Of a stretch of DNA of 13,163 nucleotides, positions 5,305 through 13,163 are shown one piece after another. The DNA comes from Methylotenera sp. (GTDB taxonomy: Bacteria > Pseudomonadota > Gammaproteobacteria > Burkholderiales > Methylophilaceae): contig JAIYEJ010000278.1 of the NCBI GenBank assembly GCA_027487055.1, positions 1 through 13,163 of the forward strand, given 5' to 3'. Each line of letters begins with the position of its first letter. Position 1 is the first letter of the stretch. The position numbers were made by a program, and so were the translations under genes. The notes under the pieces are model-generated. The model was not told where the DNA came from. It searched no databases and saw only the letters and a list, made by a program, of their open reading frames with translations.

Positions 5305-5895
5305 ATGAGCAACACTACACGTTACACCAAAACAGCCGTTTTTCTACATTGGCTACTAGCAATTTGCATTTTTGGCATGTTTGCACTGGGCTGGTATATG
5401 AGCGAATTACCAAAAGAAGCACCTAAACAAATGGCTTATGATTTATTTGATTGGGGCATTTACAGTTGGCAATTAAGCGAAGAAGTTTCACCTAGAACAT
5501 TTTACTTTAACTTGCATAAATCGCTAGGCGTGACAATTTTTGCCTTAATTCTTTTTCGTATTTTATGGAGAGTTACTCACAAGCCACCCGCATTGCTGGC
5601 GAGCTATAAAGCTTGGGAGCGCAAATTGGCAACGGGAACACATCATCTGCTGTATCTAATGATGGTCGCATTACCTCTAAGTGGCATTATTATGGCCACT
5701 TACAGTAAGTACGGCATCAAATGGTTCGGGGCAGAATTTATTAAAGGCCTTGATAACACCCCCATGCGCGAGCTATTTAAAGAAGTGCATGAAATTATAG
5801 GTGTGATCATTTTGTTAGTGCTTATTTTGCATATTGTGGGCGCACTTAAACATAAGTTTATAGATAGAGATGACACTTTAAAGCGCATGCTTTAA
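5305..5895 (+). CDS. Cytochrome b561 (CybB family)
   Basis: A 196-residue inner-membrane di-heme b-type cytochrome of the bacterial cytochrome b561 family (Ni-hydrogenase/cytochrome b561 fold), expected to pass electrons between the quinone pool and a periplasmic or membrane partner. Four hydrophobic helices are seen near 11-32, 68-90, 112-133 and 160-182. Heme-ligand candidates are His15 (VFLHW), His71 (FNLHKS), His113/His114 (THH) and His162/His176 (EVHE, LHIVG). The terminal ALKHKFIDRDDTLKRML is the classic family ending. GAGGGG lies 6 nt before the ATG at 5305; the GTG just before it, at 5302, would leave only 3 nt, so ATG is preferred. The segment between the first two helices is longer than the short loop I expect for E. 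coli CybB. Divergent from the exported metallohydrolase and followed by a strong hairpin terminator. Confidence 0.93.
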   Translation: MSNTTRYTKTAVFLHWLLAICIFGMFALGWYMSELPKEAPKQMAYDLFDWGIYSWQLSEEVSPRTFYFNLHKSLGVTIFALILFRILWRVTHKPPALLASYKAWERKLATGTHHLLYLMMVALPLSGIIMATYSKYGIKWFGAEFIKGLDNTPMRELFKEVHEIIGVIILLVLILHIVGALKHKFIDRDDTLKRML

Positions 5896-5910
5896 GTCAT
5901 TATCATTTTA

Positions 5911-5955
5911 ATGCTCTGTAAGCCAGTATCCATAAGGCTTACAGAGCATGTTTTT
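5911..5955 (+). terminator. Strong hairpin terminator with conserved AGTATCCATAA loop (copy 2)
   Basis: A perfect 14-bp stem (5911-5924 with 5936-5949) around an 11-nt loop AGTATCCATAA, followed on the plus strand by GTTTTTC: a typical intrinsic terminator 15 nt after the cytochrome b561 stop. On the minus strand it follows the hemE stop by 26 nt but lacks a good U-tract there. Its loop differs from the hairpin at 4165-4199 by one base, and the stems differ by compensatory changes. Confidence 0.88.
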
Positions 5956-5975
5956 CTTGATACTTATTTAGCTTT

Positions 5976-7040
5976 TTATTGATGATATTGTTGGCTATGT
6001 TTTCGCACGGCTTCTAACATCGCCGCAGCATTCTCAGGCGGTGTCCATTGCGTGATTCCATGACCTAGGTTAAATACATGGCCGTGACCGTTGCCATAAC
6101 TGGCTAAAACACTCGCCACTTCTTTTTTAATTGCTTCAGGCGTACTTAACAAAATAGCAGGATCTAAATTTCCTTGTAAGGCAACTTTGTTGCCAACTCG
6201 GGCGCGGGCTTTCCCAATATCCACAGACCAATCAAGCCCTAGCGCATCTGCACCAATATCAGCTTGGGCTTCTAACCAAAGCGCACCACCTTTGGTAAAC
6301 ACGATGCTAGGCACTTTTTGCCCTTCTGCGGTTTTGGTTAAACCCGCTACGATTTTTTGCATATAATTGAGTGAAAATTCAATGTAAGCATTGTGCGAAA
6401 GCGCACCACCCCAAGAGTCAAAAATCATTACCGCTTGCACACCCGCAGCAATTTGGGCGTTTAAGTATTGGATAATTGTTTGCGCATTGATTTCAAGAAT
6501 ATGATGCATTAATTCTGGGCGCGCATACATGATTTTTTTAGTGTTCAGAAAATCTGTGCCACCTTTGCCTTCTACCATATAGGTTGCCAATGTCCATGGA
6601 CTACCGCTAAAGCCAATCAAAGGTACACGGCCATTTATCGTCTTACGAATTTGGCTTACTGCGTCAAACACATACTGCAATTTAGCCATATCAGGCACTT
6701 CTAGCGCGAGAATCGATGACTCATCAGACGCTGTACGCTCAAATTTTGGGCCTTCACCTTCCTCAAAATACAAACCCAAACCCATGGCATCTGGCACAGT
6801 CAGTATGTCAGAAAACAGTATGGACGCATCCAACAAAGGATATCGATTAAGTGGTTGAAGTGTGACCTCTGTCGCAAAGTCTGGGCTTTTGCATAGTTGC
6901 AAAAAACTACCCGCAGATTTACGACTCTCGCGGTATTCTGGCAAATAACGGCCAGCTTGCCGCATCATCCACACCGGCGTGTAGTCAGTAGGCTGGCGCA
7001 TTAACGCGCGCAGAAAGGTATCGTTCTGTAGTACTGACAT
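5976..7040 (-). CDS. hemE: Uroporphyrinogen decarboxylase HemE
   Basis: A 354-residue cytoplasmic enzyme that removes four acetate carboxyls from uroporphyrinogen III to give coproporphyrinogen III in heme synthesis. The first signature PVWMMRQAGRYLPEYR (22-37) holds the substrate-binding Arg27 and Arg31. Asp78 in LFSDIL is the key catalytic Asp, the second signature GFSGSPWTLATYMVEG spans 143-158 with Tyr154, and the C-terminal FNLGHGI holds His327. Length and motif order are those of the family and no break is seen. Its ATG overlaps the gltD stop by one base (TAATG), so it is translated from the gltBD message by coupling. That position behind glutamate synthase fits supply of glutamate to tetrapyrrole synthesis, though a metabolic link is only inference. 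Confidence 0.98.
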   Translation of the reverse strand: MSVLQNDTFLRALMRQPTDYTPVWMMRQAGRYLPEYRESRKSAGSFLQLCKSPDFATEVTLQPLNRYPLLDASILFSDILTVPDAMGLGLYFEEGEGPKFERTASDESSILALEVPDMAKLQYVFDAVSQIRKTINGRVPLIGFSGSPWTLATYMVEGKGGTDFLNTKKIMYARPELMHHILEINAQTIIQYLNAQIAAGVQAVMIFDSWGGALSHNAYIEFSLNYMQKIVAGLTKTAEGQKVPSIVFTKGGALWLEAQADIGADALGLDWSVDIGKARARVGNKVALQGNLDPAILLSTPEAIKKEVASVLASYGNGHGHVFNLGHGITQWTPPENAAAMLEAVRKHSQQYHQ

Positions 7041-8467
7041 TAACGAGGAAGCGTAGAACTACCCATTAAAAATGCATCTACTTCACGCGCAGCCTGGCGG
7101 CCCTCTCGAATTGCCCAGACGACTAACGATTGCCCGCGGCGCATATCACCCGCTGCAAATACTTTATCTACATTTGTTTTATAGCAGCCCTCGCCATCTG
7201 TGGTCGCTTTGGCATTCCCACGAGAGTCTTTTTCTACACCAAATGCATCTAGTACCGCTTGTACGGGTGAGACAAAACCCATAGCGAGCAAGACCAAGTC
7301 TGCGGGAATTGTAAATTCTGAGCCTTCAATCTCAACCATCTTACCGTCTTTCCACTCGACTTTTGCACCAACCAAATGCGTTACTTTACCATTCTCACCA
7401 ATTAATTTTTTAGTGGTAATAGACCAATCACGATTTGCACCTTCTTCATGGCTGCTAGAAGTACGTAACTTAAGCGGCCAATTTGGCCAAACCAACTCTT
7501 TGTTTTCTTTCTCTGGTGGGCGTGGCATTAATTCAAACTGTGTAATACTCAATGCACCATGACGGTTAGAAGTACCTACGCAGTCAGATCCTGTATCGCC
7601 ACCACCAATCACAACAACATGTTTGTTGGTTGCAATTACTTGGTTTGGAACTGTGTCACCTGCTACAACTTTATTTTGCGCTGGCAAAAAGTCCATCGCA
7701 TACATCACGCCATCTAACTCGCGGCCTGGTACAGGTAAATCTCTTGGGTACTCTGCTCCACCAGCCAAGACAACAGCGTCATAGTCTTTCATTAATTGCG
7801 CGGCTTCTACATTTTTTCCAACATGTTGATTAACTTGAAAATCTACACCCTCTGCCTGCATTTGCGTCATGCGAAGGTCGATATGTGATTTTTCCATTTT
7901 GAAATCAGGAATACCATATCTAAGCAAGCCGCCAATACGGCTATTTTTTTCTAATACCGTAACAGAGTGACCAGCACGCGCCAATTGTTGTGCTGCAGCT
8001 AAACCAGCAGGGCCTGAACCTACAATGGCTACTTTTTTACCTGTTTTGTCTGGGTTAACTTGTGGCGTAACCCAGTTATTTTCCCAAGCTTTATCAATAA
8101 TCGCATGCTCTATTGATTTAATGCCCACTGCATCATTGTTAATGTTGAGTGTACATGCCGCTTCACAAGGCGCTGGGCAAATACGCCCTGTAAACTCAGG
8201 AAAGTTATTTGTTGAATGCAATACATCAATCGCATTGCGCCAATCTTGGTTGTAAACCAAGTCGTTAAAATCAGGAATAATATTATTTACTGGGCAGCCG
8301 CTTGTACAAAACGGTATACCGCAGTCCATGCAACGTGCGCCTTGCTGTTTTGCTTGGTCATCCGTTAAATGTAGAACGAATTCTTTATAATTTTTAACTC
8401 GGTCTGTCACAGGCAAATTTGCCTCAGACAAACGCTCAAACTCCATAAAACCTGTTACTTTGCCCAT
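7040..8467 (-). CDS. gltD: Glutamate synthase (NADPH) small subunit
   Basis: The 475-residue beta subunit of NADPH-dependent glutamate synthase, which takes electrons from NADPH through FAD and passes them through Fe-S clusters to the large subunit. The N-terminal ferredoxin-like domain carries Cys46, Cys49, Cys54 and Cys58 and a second group Cys97, Cys101 and Cys105. The FAD dinucleotide fold starts at VAIVGSGPAG (146-155), and the NADPH fold at VVVIGGGDTGSD (284-295). The late FAD-contacting motif VFAAGDMRRGQSLVVWAI lies near 438-455. Length is typical. The start codon overlaps the gltB stop by one base (TAATG) and its own stop overlaps the hemE start in the same way, so it is the middle gene of a translationally coupled trio. 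Confidence 0.97.
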   Translation of the reverse strand: MGKVTGFMEFERLSEANLPVTDRVKNYKEFVLHLTDDQAKQQGARCMDCGIPFCTSGCPVNNIIPDFNDLVYNQDWRNAIDVLHSTNNFPEFTGRICPAPCEAACTLNINNDAVGIKSIEHAIIDKAWENNWVTPQVNPDKTGKKVAIVGSGPAGLAAAQQLARAGHSVTVLEKNSRIGGLLRYGIPDFKMEKSHIDLRMTQMQAEGVDFQVNQHVGKNVEAAQLMKDYDAVVLAGGAEYPRDLPVPGRELDGVMYAMDFLPAQNKVVAGDTVPNQVIATNKHVVVIGGGDTGSDCVGTSNRHGALSITQFELMPRPPEKENKELVWPNWPLKLRTSSSHEEGANRDWSITTKKLIGENGKVTHLVGAKVEWKDGKMVEIEGSEFTIPADLVLLAMGFVSPVQAVLDAFGVEKDSRGNAKATTDGEGCYKTNVDKVFAAGDMRRGQSLVVWAIREGRQAAREVDAFLMGSSTLPR

Positions 8468-11400
8468 TATGCTGCTTCCTTGCTTGTAGCTAGCGCCATT
8501 TCTGTAAGCGCGCGTTTATATTCATGTGGATACACTTTAACAAATTTACTACGCATATTTGACCAATCGTTCAAAATTGCTTTTGCTCGGCTACTGTCAG
8601 TGTATTTTGCGTGACTTTCAATCAGGCCTTTAAGTGTGACTTCATCTGGTTGATTCAAATGCTGCACTTTACCTAAGTTCTTGCCTGCATCAGTTTCTGC
8701 TGCTTCCACTTTTTCTAGTGCTACCATACTAGTATTACAGCGTTTCGCAAACATACCATCTTCGTCGTAAACATAGGCTAAACCACCGCTCATGCCAGCT
8801 GCAAAGTTTTGCCCAGTTAAGCCTAAAACAACCACTGTGCCGCCAGTCATATACTCGCAACCATGATTGCCGACTCCTTCTACAACCGCGCTAGCACCTG
8901 AATTACGAACACAGAAACGCTCACCCGCAACGCCATTAAAGTAAGACTCCCCTGTCGTTGCACCATACATCACAGTATTGCCAATAATGATGTTTTCATG
9001 TGGAATACCTCTGAATGCTTTTGGAGGTTTGATAATAATGCGTCCACCGCATAAACCTTTACCGACATAGTCATTACCTTCACCCGTTAAGTCAAAAGTA
9101 ATACCCTTGGCTAAGAATGCTGAAAAACTTTGACCTGATGTACCTGTAAAGTTGACGTGTATTGTGTCATCTGGCAAACCAGTATTACCGTAGCGTATCG
9201 CAACTTGATTAGACAGCATTGTGCCAACGGTTCTGTTTGTGTTGGTGATAGGTATATCTATCGTCACTTTTTTGCCACTTTCTAATGCGGGTTTTGCTAA
9301 CTCAATAAGCTTGTTATCTAAAGCATTCACTAAGTTATGATCTTGTTCTTCAACATGACTACGCGCAACAGTTTTTGGCATATCTACTTGATGGAATACT
9401 TTACTAAAATCTAAACCATGAATTTTCCAATGATCAATACCCTCGCGCATGTCTAGCAAATCAGAGCGGCCAATCAAGTCATCAAATTTTGCAACCCCTA
9501 TGCTTGCCATCAGTTCGCGTACTTCTTCAGCAATAAAGAAGAAGAAATTTACAACATGCTCAGGCTGCCCTGTAAATTTCTTACGTAATACTGGGTCTTG
9601 TGTCGCAACGCCTACCGGACAAGTATTAAGGTGACATTTACGCATCATAATGCATCCTTCAACGACCAAAGGCGCCGTTGCAAAACCAAACTCATCTGCC
9701 CCTAATAAAGCGCCAATCAATACATCGCGCCCTGTTTTAATTTGCCCATCTACCTGCAACACAACGCGGCCACGCAACTGATTTAGCACAAGCGTTTGCT
9801 GTGTTTCAGCCAAGCCTAACTCCCACGGCGTGCCCGCATGTTTAATAGATGACACTGGCGAAGCACCAGTACCACCATCGTGACCGGCCACAACAATATG
9901 ATCTGATTTTGCTTTTGCCACACCCGCCGCAACAGTTCCTATACCAGTTTCCGAAACTAATTTAACTGAGATACTTGCCTTAGGATTTGCATTTTTTAAG
10001 TCATGTATGAGTTGTGCCAAATCTTCAATTGAATAAATATCATGATGTGGCGGTGGAGAGATTAATCCAACGCCAGGCACAGAAAAACGTAGTTTTGCAA
10101 TATATTCTGAAACTTTGTGTCCTGGCAGTTGACCACCTTCACCAGGTTTTGCACCTTGTGCCATTTTAATTTGTATTTGATCTGCGCTTGCCAAATACTC
10201 TGCAGTCACGCCAAAACGACCTGATGCTACCTGCTTAATGCGTGAGCGCATTGAATCGCCAGCTTTAAGTGGAATATCTGACTCAATTAAGTTTTTACCA
10301 ATGACATTGGCCATTGTTGATTCTGTAGCAACTGGGATAAAGCGTTTTGCGTCCTCGCCACCCTCGCCAGTATTTGACTTGCCACCGATGCGGTTCATTG
10401 CAATTGCCAAGGTTGCATGAGCTTCTGTTGAAATGGAACCTAGAGACATTGCGCCTGTAGCAAAGCGTTTTACAATCTCTTTAGCTGACTCCACTTGCTC
10501 TAATGGGATAGCCGGTCCAACTGATTTAACCTCAAATAAGCCACGTAATGTTTTATAACGGCGTGCTTGATCGTTAATTAATTTTGCGTACTCTTTGTAT
10601 GTATCAAATTTATTCGTTCTAGTCGCATTCTGTAGTTTAGATATTGATTCTGGCGTCCACATATGTTCTTCACCGCGCACACGGAAGGCATAATCACCAC
10701 CCGCATCCAATGCGTTAGCTAATACTGGATCGTTACCAAAAGCTAAATTATGCAAACGTAGTGTTTCTTCAGCAACTTCATCAATACCGATACCTTCAAT
10801 TTGCGTGACGGTACCAGTAAAATATTTATTGATAAAAGCAGCATTTAAACCTATAGCTTCAAAAATTTGCGCACCACAATATGATTGGTATGTAGATATA
10901 CCCATTTTTGACATTACTTTATACAAGCCTTTGCCGATTGCTTTTACAAAGTTTTTTGTCGCTGTATAGCTGTCGCCTGGCATACTTTTTATAGTTTTGT
11001 ACACCAACCAAGGGCAAACAGCTTCTGCGCCATAGCCTGCAAGTAGCGCAAAATGGTGCACTTCACGTGCTGAACCAGTATCAACAACTAAACCAGTACT
11101 TGTGCGCAGACCAGCTTTGACTAAATATTCATGGGTAGCAGAACAAGCAAGCAAAGCAGGAATTGCAATGCGGTTTTTTGACACATTTCGGTCAGATAAA
11201 ATTAACACATTAAACTTATCTTTTACAGCAAGCTCAGCCGCGTAGCAGAGTTTTTCAACTGCTTTTTTCATGCCTTTTTTGCCTTCAGCTACATCATAAG
11301 TGATGTCTAAGGTCATTGATCTATAAGCACCTTGGGTTGTCGCACCTATGATTTTTAATTTTGCTATATCGTCTTCTGTTAATACTGGCTGGCTGGACTC

Positions 11401-13122
11401 TAATCTTAAAAGTGGAGTAGTTTCATCTACTCCCAGTAAGTTAGGTTTCGGGCCAATAAATGTCACCAATGACATGACCAGCTCTTCTCGAATTGGGTCG
11501 ATTGGTGGATTAGTTACTTGCGCGAATAACTGTTTAAAATAGTTGTAAAGAATTTTTGGCTTATTAGATAATACAGTCAAGGCTGCATCATTACCCATTG
11601 AGCCTGCACCCTCTTCACCATTTACCAACATGGGTTGCAGTACAAATTTAATATCTTCTTGTGTGTAGCCAAATGCTTGTTGCGTATCTAGCAACTGATC
11701 AACAAGTTCAAATGCGCTATCTACTTCTGGAAGATCACTTAATAAGTAGCGTGATTCTTTAATCCATTTTTTGTAAGGTTTTGCTGAAGCTAAATGTGTT
11801 TTGACTTCGTTGTCATCAATAATGCGGCCTTGTTGCATGTCAATGAGCAGCATTTTACCTGGCTGTAAACGCCATTTCTTAACGATTTTTTCTTCTGGAA
11901 AAGTCAGTACGCCCATTTCAGAAGCCATCATGACAATGTCTTCATCAGTTACTAAGTAGCGGGCTGGGCGTAAGCCATTACGGTCCAGTGTTGCGCCTAT
12001 CATATTGCCATCAGTAAACGCCACGGCAGCTGGCCCATCCCAAGGCTCCATCAATGCAGCATGATATTCATAAAATGCGCGTCTATCTTCATCCATCAGC
12101 GCGTTATTATTCCAAGCTTCTGGAATAAGCATCATCATTGCGTGTGGCAAGCTATAACCACCAGCCACTAAAAGTTCTAAACAATTATCAAAACATGCAG
12201 AGTCAGATTGGCCTTCTGCAATAAGCGGCCAAAGTTTATCTAAATCTTCGCCAATGACAGCTGATTTCATCGTTTCATGCCGTGCCGCCATCCAATTAAC
12301 GTTTCCTTGAACGGTATTAATCTCACCATTATGCGCAATCATACGGAATGGATGAGCTAAATCCCAGGCTGGAAAAGTATTTGTAGAAAAACGTTGGTGT
12401 ACAAGGGCCAAAGCTGATACTACGCGGGTATCAGCCAAATCTTTAAAGTAAACACCTACTTCGTTTGCAAGTAGCATCCCTTTATAAACGATGGTTCTGC
12501 TTGAAAATGATGGAATATAAAACGCCGCGTTATCTTTTAAGTTAAGGGCGCGTACTGCGTGCTCGATACGTTTGCGAATGACAAAACACTTACGCTCAAA
12601 AGTCGTTTGGTCCATAGCTTTGCTGCCGACAAACACTTGGCGCATGCAAGGCTCAACATCTCGAGCGGCATCTGCGATATTCGCGTTGTTTACTGGCACA
12701 TCACGCCAGCCAAGAACCGATTGATTTTCTTCACCAATAATTTTATTGATGATGACTTCGCAACTTGCACGGTTTTTAGCATCTTGCGGTAAAAATATAT
12801 TACCAACTGCATATTTGCCAACTTCTGGTAGCTCAATATTAAGTTTTGCTGCCTCTTCACGCATAAATGCGTCTGGCATCTGCATCAAAAGACCTGCGCC
12901 ATCACCTAATTTTGGGTCATAGCCTGTTGCGCCACGATGCGTTAAATTCGTTAGCAGCATTAACCCTTGCTGCACGATTTCATGGCTTTTTTTGCCTTTA
13001 ATATGCGCTACAAATCCTACGCCACATGAGTCTTTTTCATTACGCTTGTCGTACAACCCCTGATTTTTCGGAGGATGGCTTTGCGGGTTAATTTGGATTT
13101 TACTTGCATCGTTAACTGACAT
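8467..13122 (-). CDS. gltB: Glutamate synthase (NADPH) large subunit
   Basis: The 1551-residue alpha subunit, which converts glutamine plus 2-oxoglutarate to two glutamates in ammonia assimilation. The class II glutamine amidotransferase domain starts at Cys33 (EKDSCGVGF); the preceding 32 residues look like the propeptide removed to free the nucleophilic Cys. HNGEINT near residue 263 is another amidotransferase motif. A central domain follows, then the FMN/2-oxoglutarate synthase barrel from about Met892 (AMSLGSISTEAH, then GGKSNTGEGGE), with GHDGGTGASP near 1080. The [3Fe-4S] ligands are Cys1157, Cys1163 and Cys1168 (C-x5-C-x4-C). The C-terminal Gly-rich beta-helix domain is seen around 1300-1500. 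The start has AGG 8 nt upstream. Only 41 nt of upstream sequence are in the window, so the operon promoter is not assessable. No frameshift or missing residue was seen. Confidence 0.98.
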   Translation of the reverse strand: MSVNDASKIQINPQSHPPKNQGLYDKRNEKDSCGVGFVAHIKGKKSHEIVQQGLMLLTNLTHRGATGYDPKLGDGAGLLMQMPDAFMREEAAKLNIELPEVGKYAVGNIFLPQDAKNRASCEVIINKIIGEENQSVLGWRDVPVNNANIADAARDVEPCMRQVFVGSKAMDQTTFERKCFVIRKRIEHAVRALNLKDNAAFYIPSFSSRTIVYKGMLLANEVGVYFKDLADTRVVSALALVHQRFSTNTFPAWDLAHPFRMIAHNGEINTVQGNVNWMAARHETMKSAVIGEDLDKLWPLIAEGQSDSACFDNCLELLVAGGYSLPHAMMMLIPEAWNNNALMDEDRRAFYEYHAALMEPWDGPAAVAFTDGNMIGATLDRNGLRPARYLVTDEDIVMMASEMGVLTFPEEKIVKKWRLQPGKMLLIDMQQGRIIDDNEVKTHLASAKPYKKWIKESRYLLSDLPEVDSAFELVDQLLDTQQAFGYTQEDIKFVLQPMLVNGEEGAGSMGNDAALTVLSNKPKILYNYFKQLFAQVTNPPIDPIREELVMSLVTFIGPKPNLLGVDETTPLLRLESSQPVLTEDDIAKLKIIGATTQGAYRSMTLDITYDVAEGKKGMKKAVEKLCYAAELAVKDKFNVLILSDRNVSKNRIAIPALLACSATHEYLVKAGLRTSTGLVVDTGSAREVHHFALLAGYGAEAVCPWLVYKTIKSMPGDSYTATKNFVKAIGKGLYKVMSKMGISTYQSYCGAQIFEAIGLNAAFINKYFTGTVTQIEGIGIDEVAEETLRLHNLAFGNDPVLANALDAGGDYAFRVRGEEHMWTPESISKLQNATRTNKFDTYKEYAKLINDQARRYKTLRGLFEVKSVGPAIPLEQVESAKEIVKRFATGAMSLGSISTEAHATLAIAMNRIGGKSNTGEGGEDAKRFIPVATESTMANVIGKNLIESDIPLKAGDSMRSRIKQVASGRFGVTAEYLASADQIQIKMAQGAKPGEGGQLPGHKVSEYIAKLRFSVPGVGLISPPPHHDIYSIEDLAQLIHDLKNANPKASISVKLVSETGIGTVAAGVAKAKSDHIVVAGHDGGTGASPVSSIKHAGTPWELGLAETQQTLVLNQLRGRVVLQVDGQIKTGRDVLIGALLGADEFGFATAPLVVEGCIMMRKCHLNTCPVGVATQDPVLRKKFTGQPEHVVNFFFFIAEEVRELMASIGVAKFDDLIGRSDLLDMREGIDHWKIHGLDFSKVFHQVDMPKTVARSHVEEQDHNLVNALDNKLIELAKPALESGKKVTIDIPITNTNRTVGTMLSNQVAIRYGNTGLPDDTIHVNFTGTSGQSFSAFLAKGITFDLTGEGNDYVGKGLCGGRIIIKPPKAFRGIPHENIIIGNTVMYGATTGESYFNGVAGERFCVRNSGASAVVEGVGNHGCEYMTGGTVVVLGLTGQNFAAGMSGGLAYVYDEDGMFAKRCNTSMVALEKVEAAETDAGKNLGKVQHLNQPDEVTLKGLIESHAKYTDSSRAKAILNDWSNMRSKFVKVYPHEYKRALTEMALATSKEAA

Positions 13123-13163
13123 ATCTATTGCCTAATAATCTCGTGTTCAAAACATATAGCGGA

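Noticed and set aside
5911..5949. Classical REP element or DNA uptake sequence for the paired hairpins
   Set aside because: No GTAG-type foot of RAYT-associated REPs and no match to the Neisseria uptake word; kept only as a hairpin with conserved loop.
7072..8255. Several plus-strand open frames of 67-120 codons across gltD
   Set aside because: They are antisense to a clearly conserved gene, lack family character and ribosome binding sites, and are expected by chance opposite coding sequence.
1..13163. CRISPR arrays, tRNA or rRNA genes, insertion sequences, prophage genes
   Set aside because: Looked for on both strands; no regular direct repeats, transposase or integrase reading frames, or cloverleaf-like segments were noticed.

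Overview
The window looks like chromosomal DNA of a moderately AT-rich betaproteobacterium, most likely a methylotroph of the Methylophilaceae (Methylotenera-like). The pointers are a formaldehyde-activating-enzyme (Fae) family gene, a metallo-beta-lactamase-fold protein of the 'quinoprotein relay' (SoxH-related, PQQ-associated) type, and a gltB-gltD-hemE cluster of the kind seen in betaproteobacteria. The taxonomic call is an inference from gene content and protein similarity recalled from memory. No rRNA, tRNA, CRISPR array, insertion sequence or phage gene was seen.

Layout. (1) Positions 3-2225, plus strand: the 3' end of an AsmA-family envelope protein gene, then mutY (A/G-mismatch adenine glycosylase) 6 nt downstream, closed by a terminator that also serves the opposing genes. 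(2) Positions 2257-3624, minus strand: a GNAT acetyltransferase, a Fae paralogue with its own TATAAT promoter, and a 76-residue protein of unknown function. (3) Positions 3718-4104, plus: a small four-helix DoxX-like membrane protein, divergent from the acetyltransferase, with apparently overlapping promoters. (4) Positions 4241-5895: a divergent pair, an exported zinc metallohydrolase (minus) and a cytochrome b561 (plus), sharing a 140-nt intergenic region with a perfect CRP-type palindrome. (5) Positions 5976-13122, minus: a tightly packed gltB-gltD-hemE operon in which both junctions are 1-nt TAATG overlaps.

Functionally, the right half is central metabolism: the two subunits of NADPH glutamate synthase (ammonia assimilation) are coupled to uroporphyrinogen decarboxylase (heme synthesis; glutamate is the tetrapyrrole precursor in this lineage). 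The middle holds accessory one-carbon and periplasmic redox functions.

The points most worth a second look are: the Fae paralogue carries Met where canonical Fae has its active-site His; two homologous hairpins with a nearly invariant 11-nt loop and compensatory stem changes flank the metallohydrolase/cytochrome b561 pair; and a consensus CRP half-site pair lies between those two genes. No large undescribed system is evident; most of the window is ordinary core genome.
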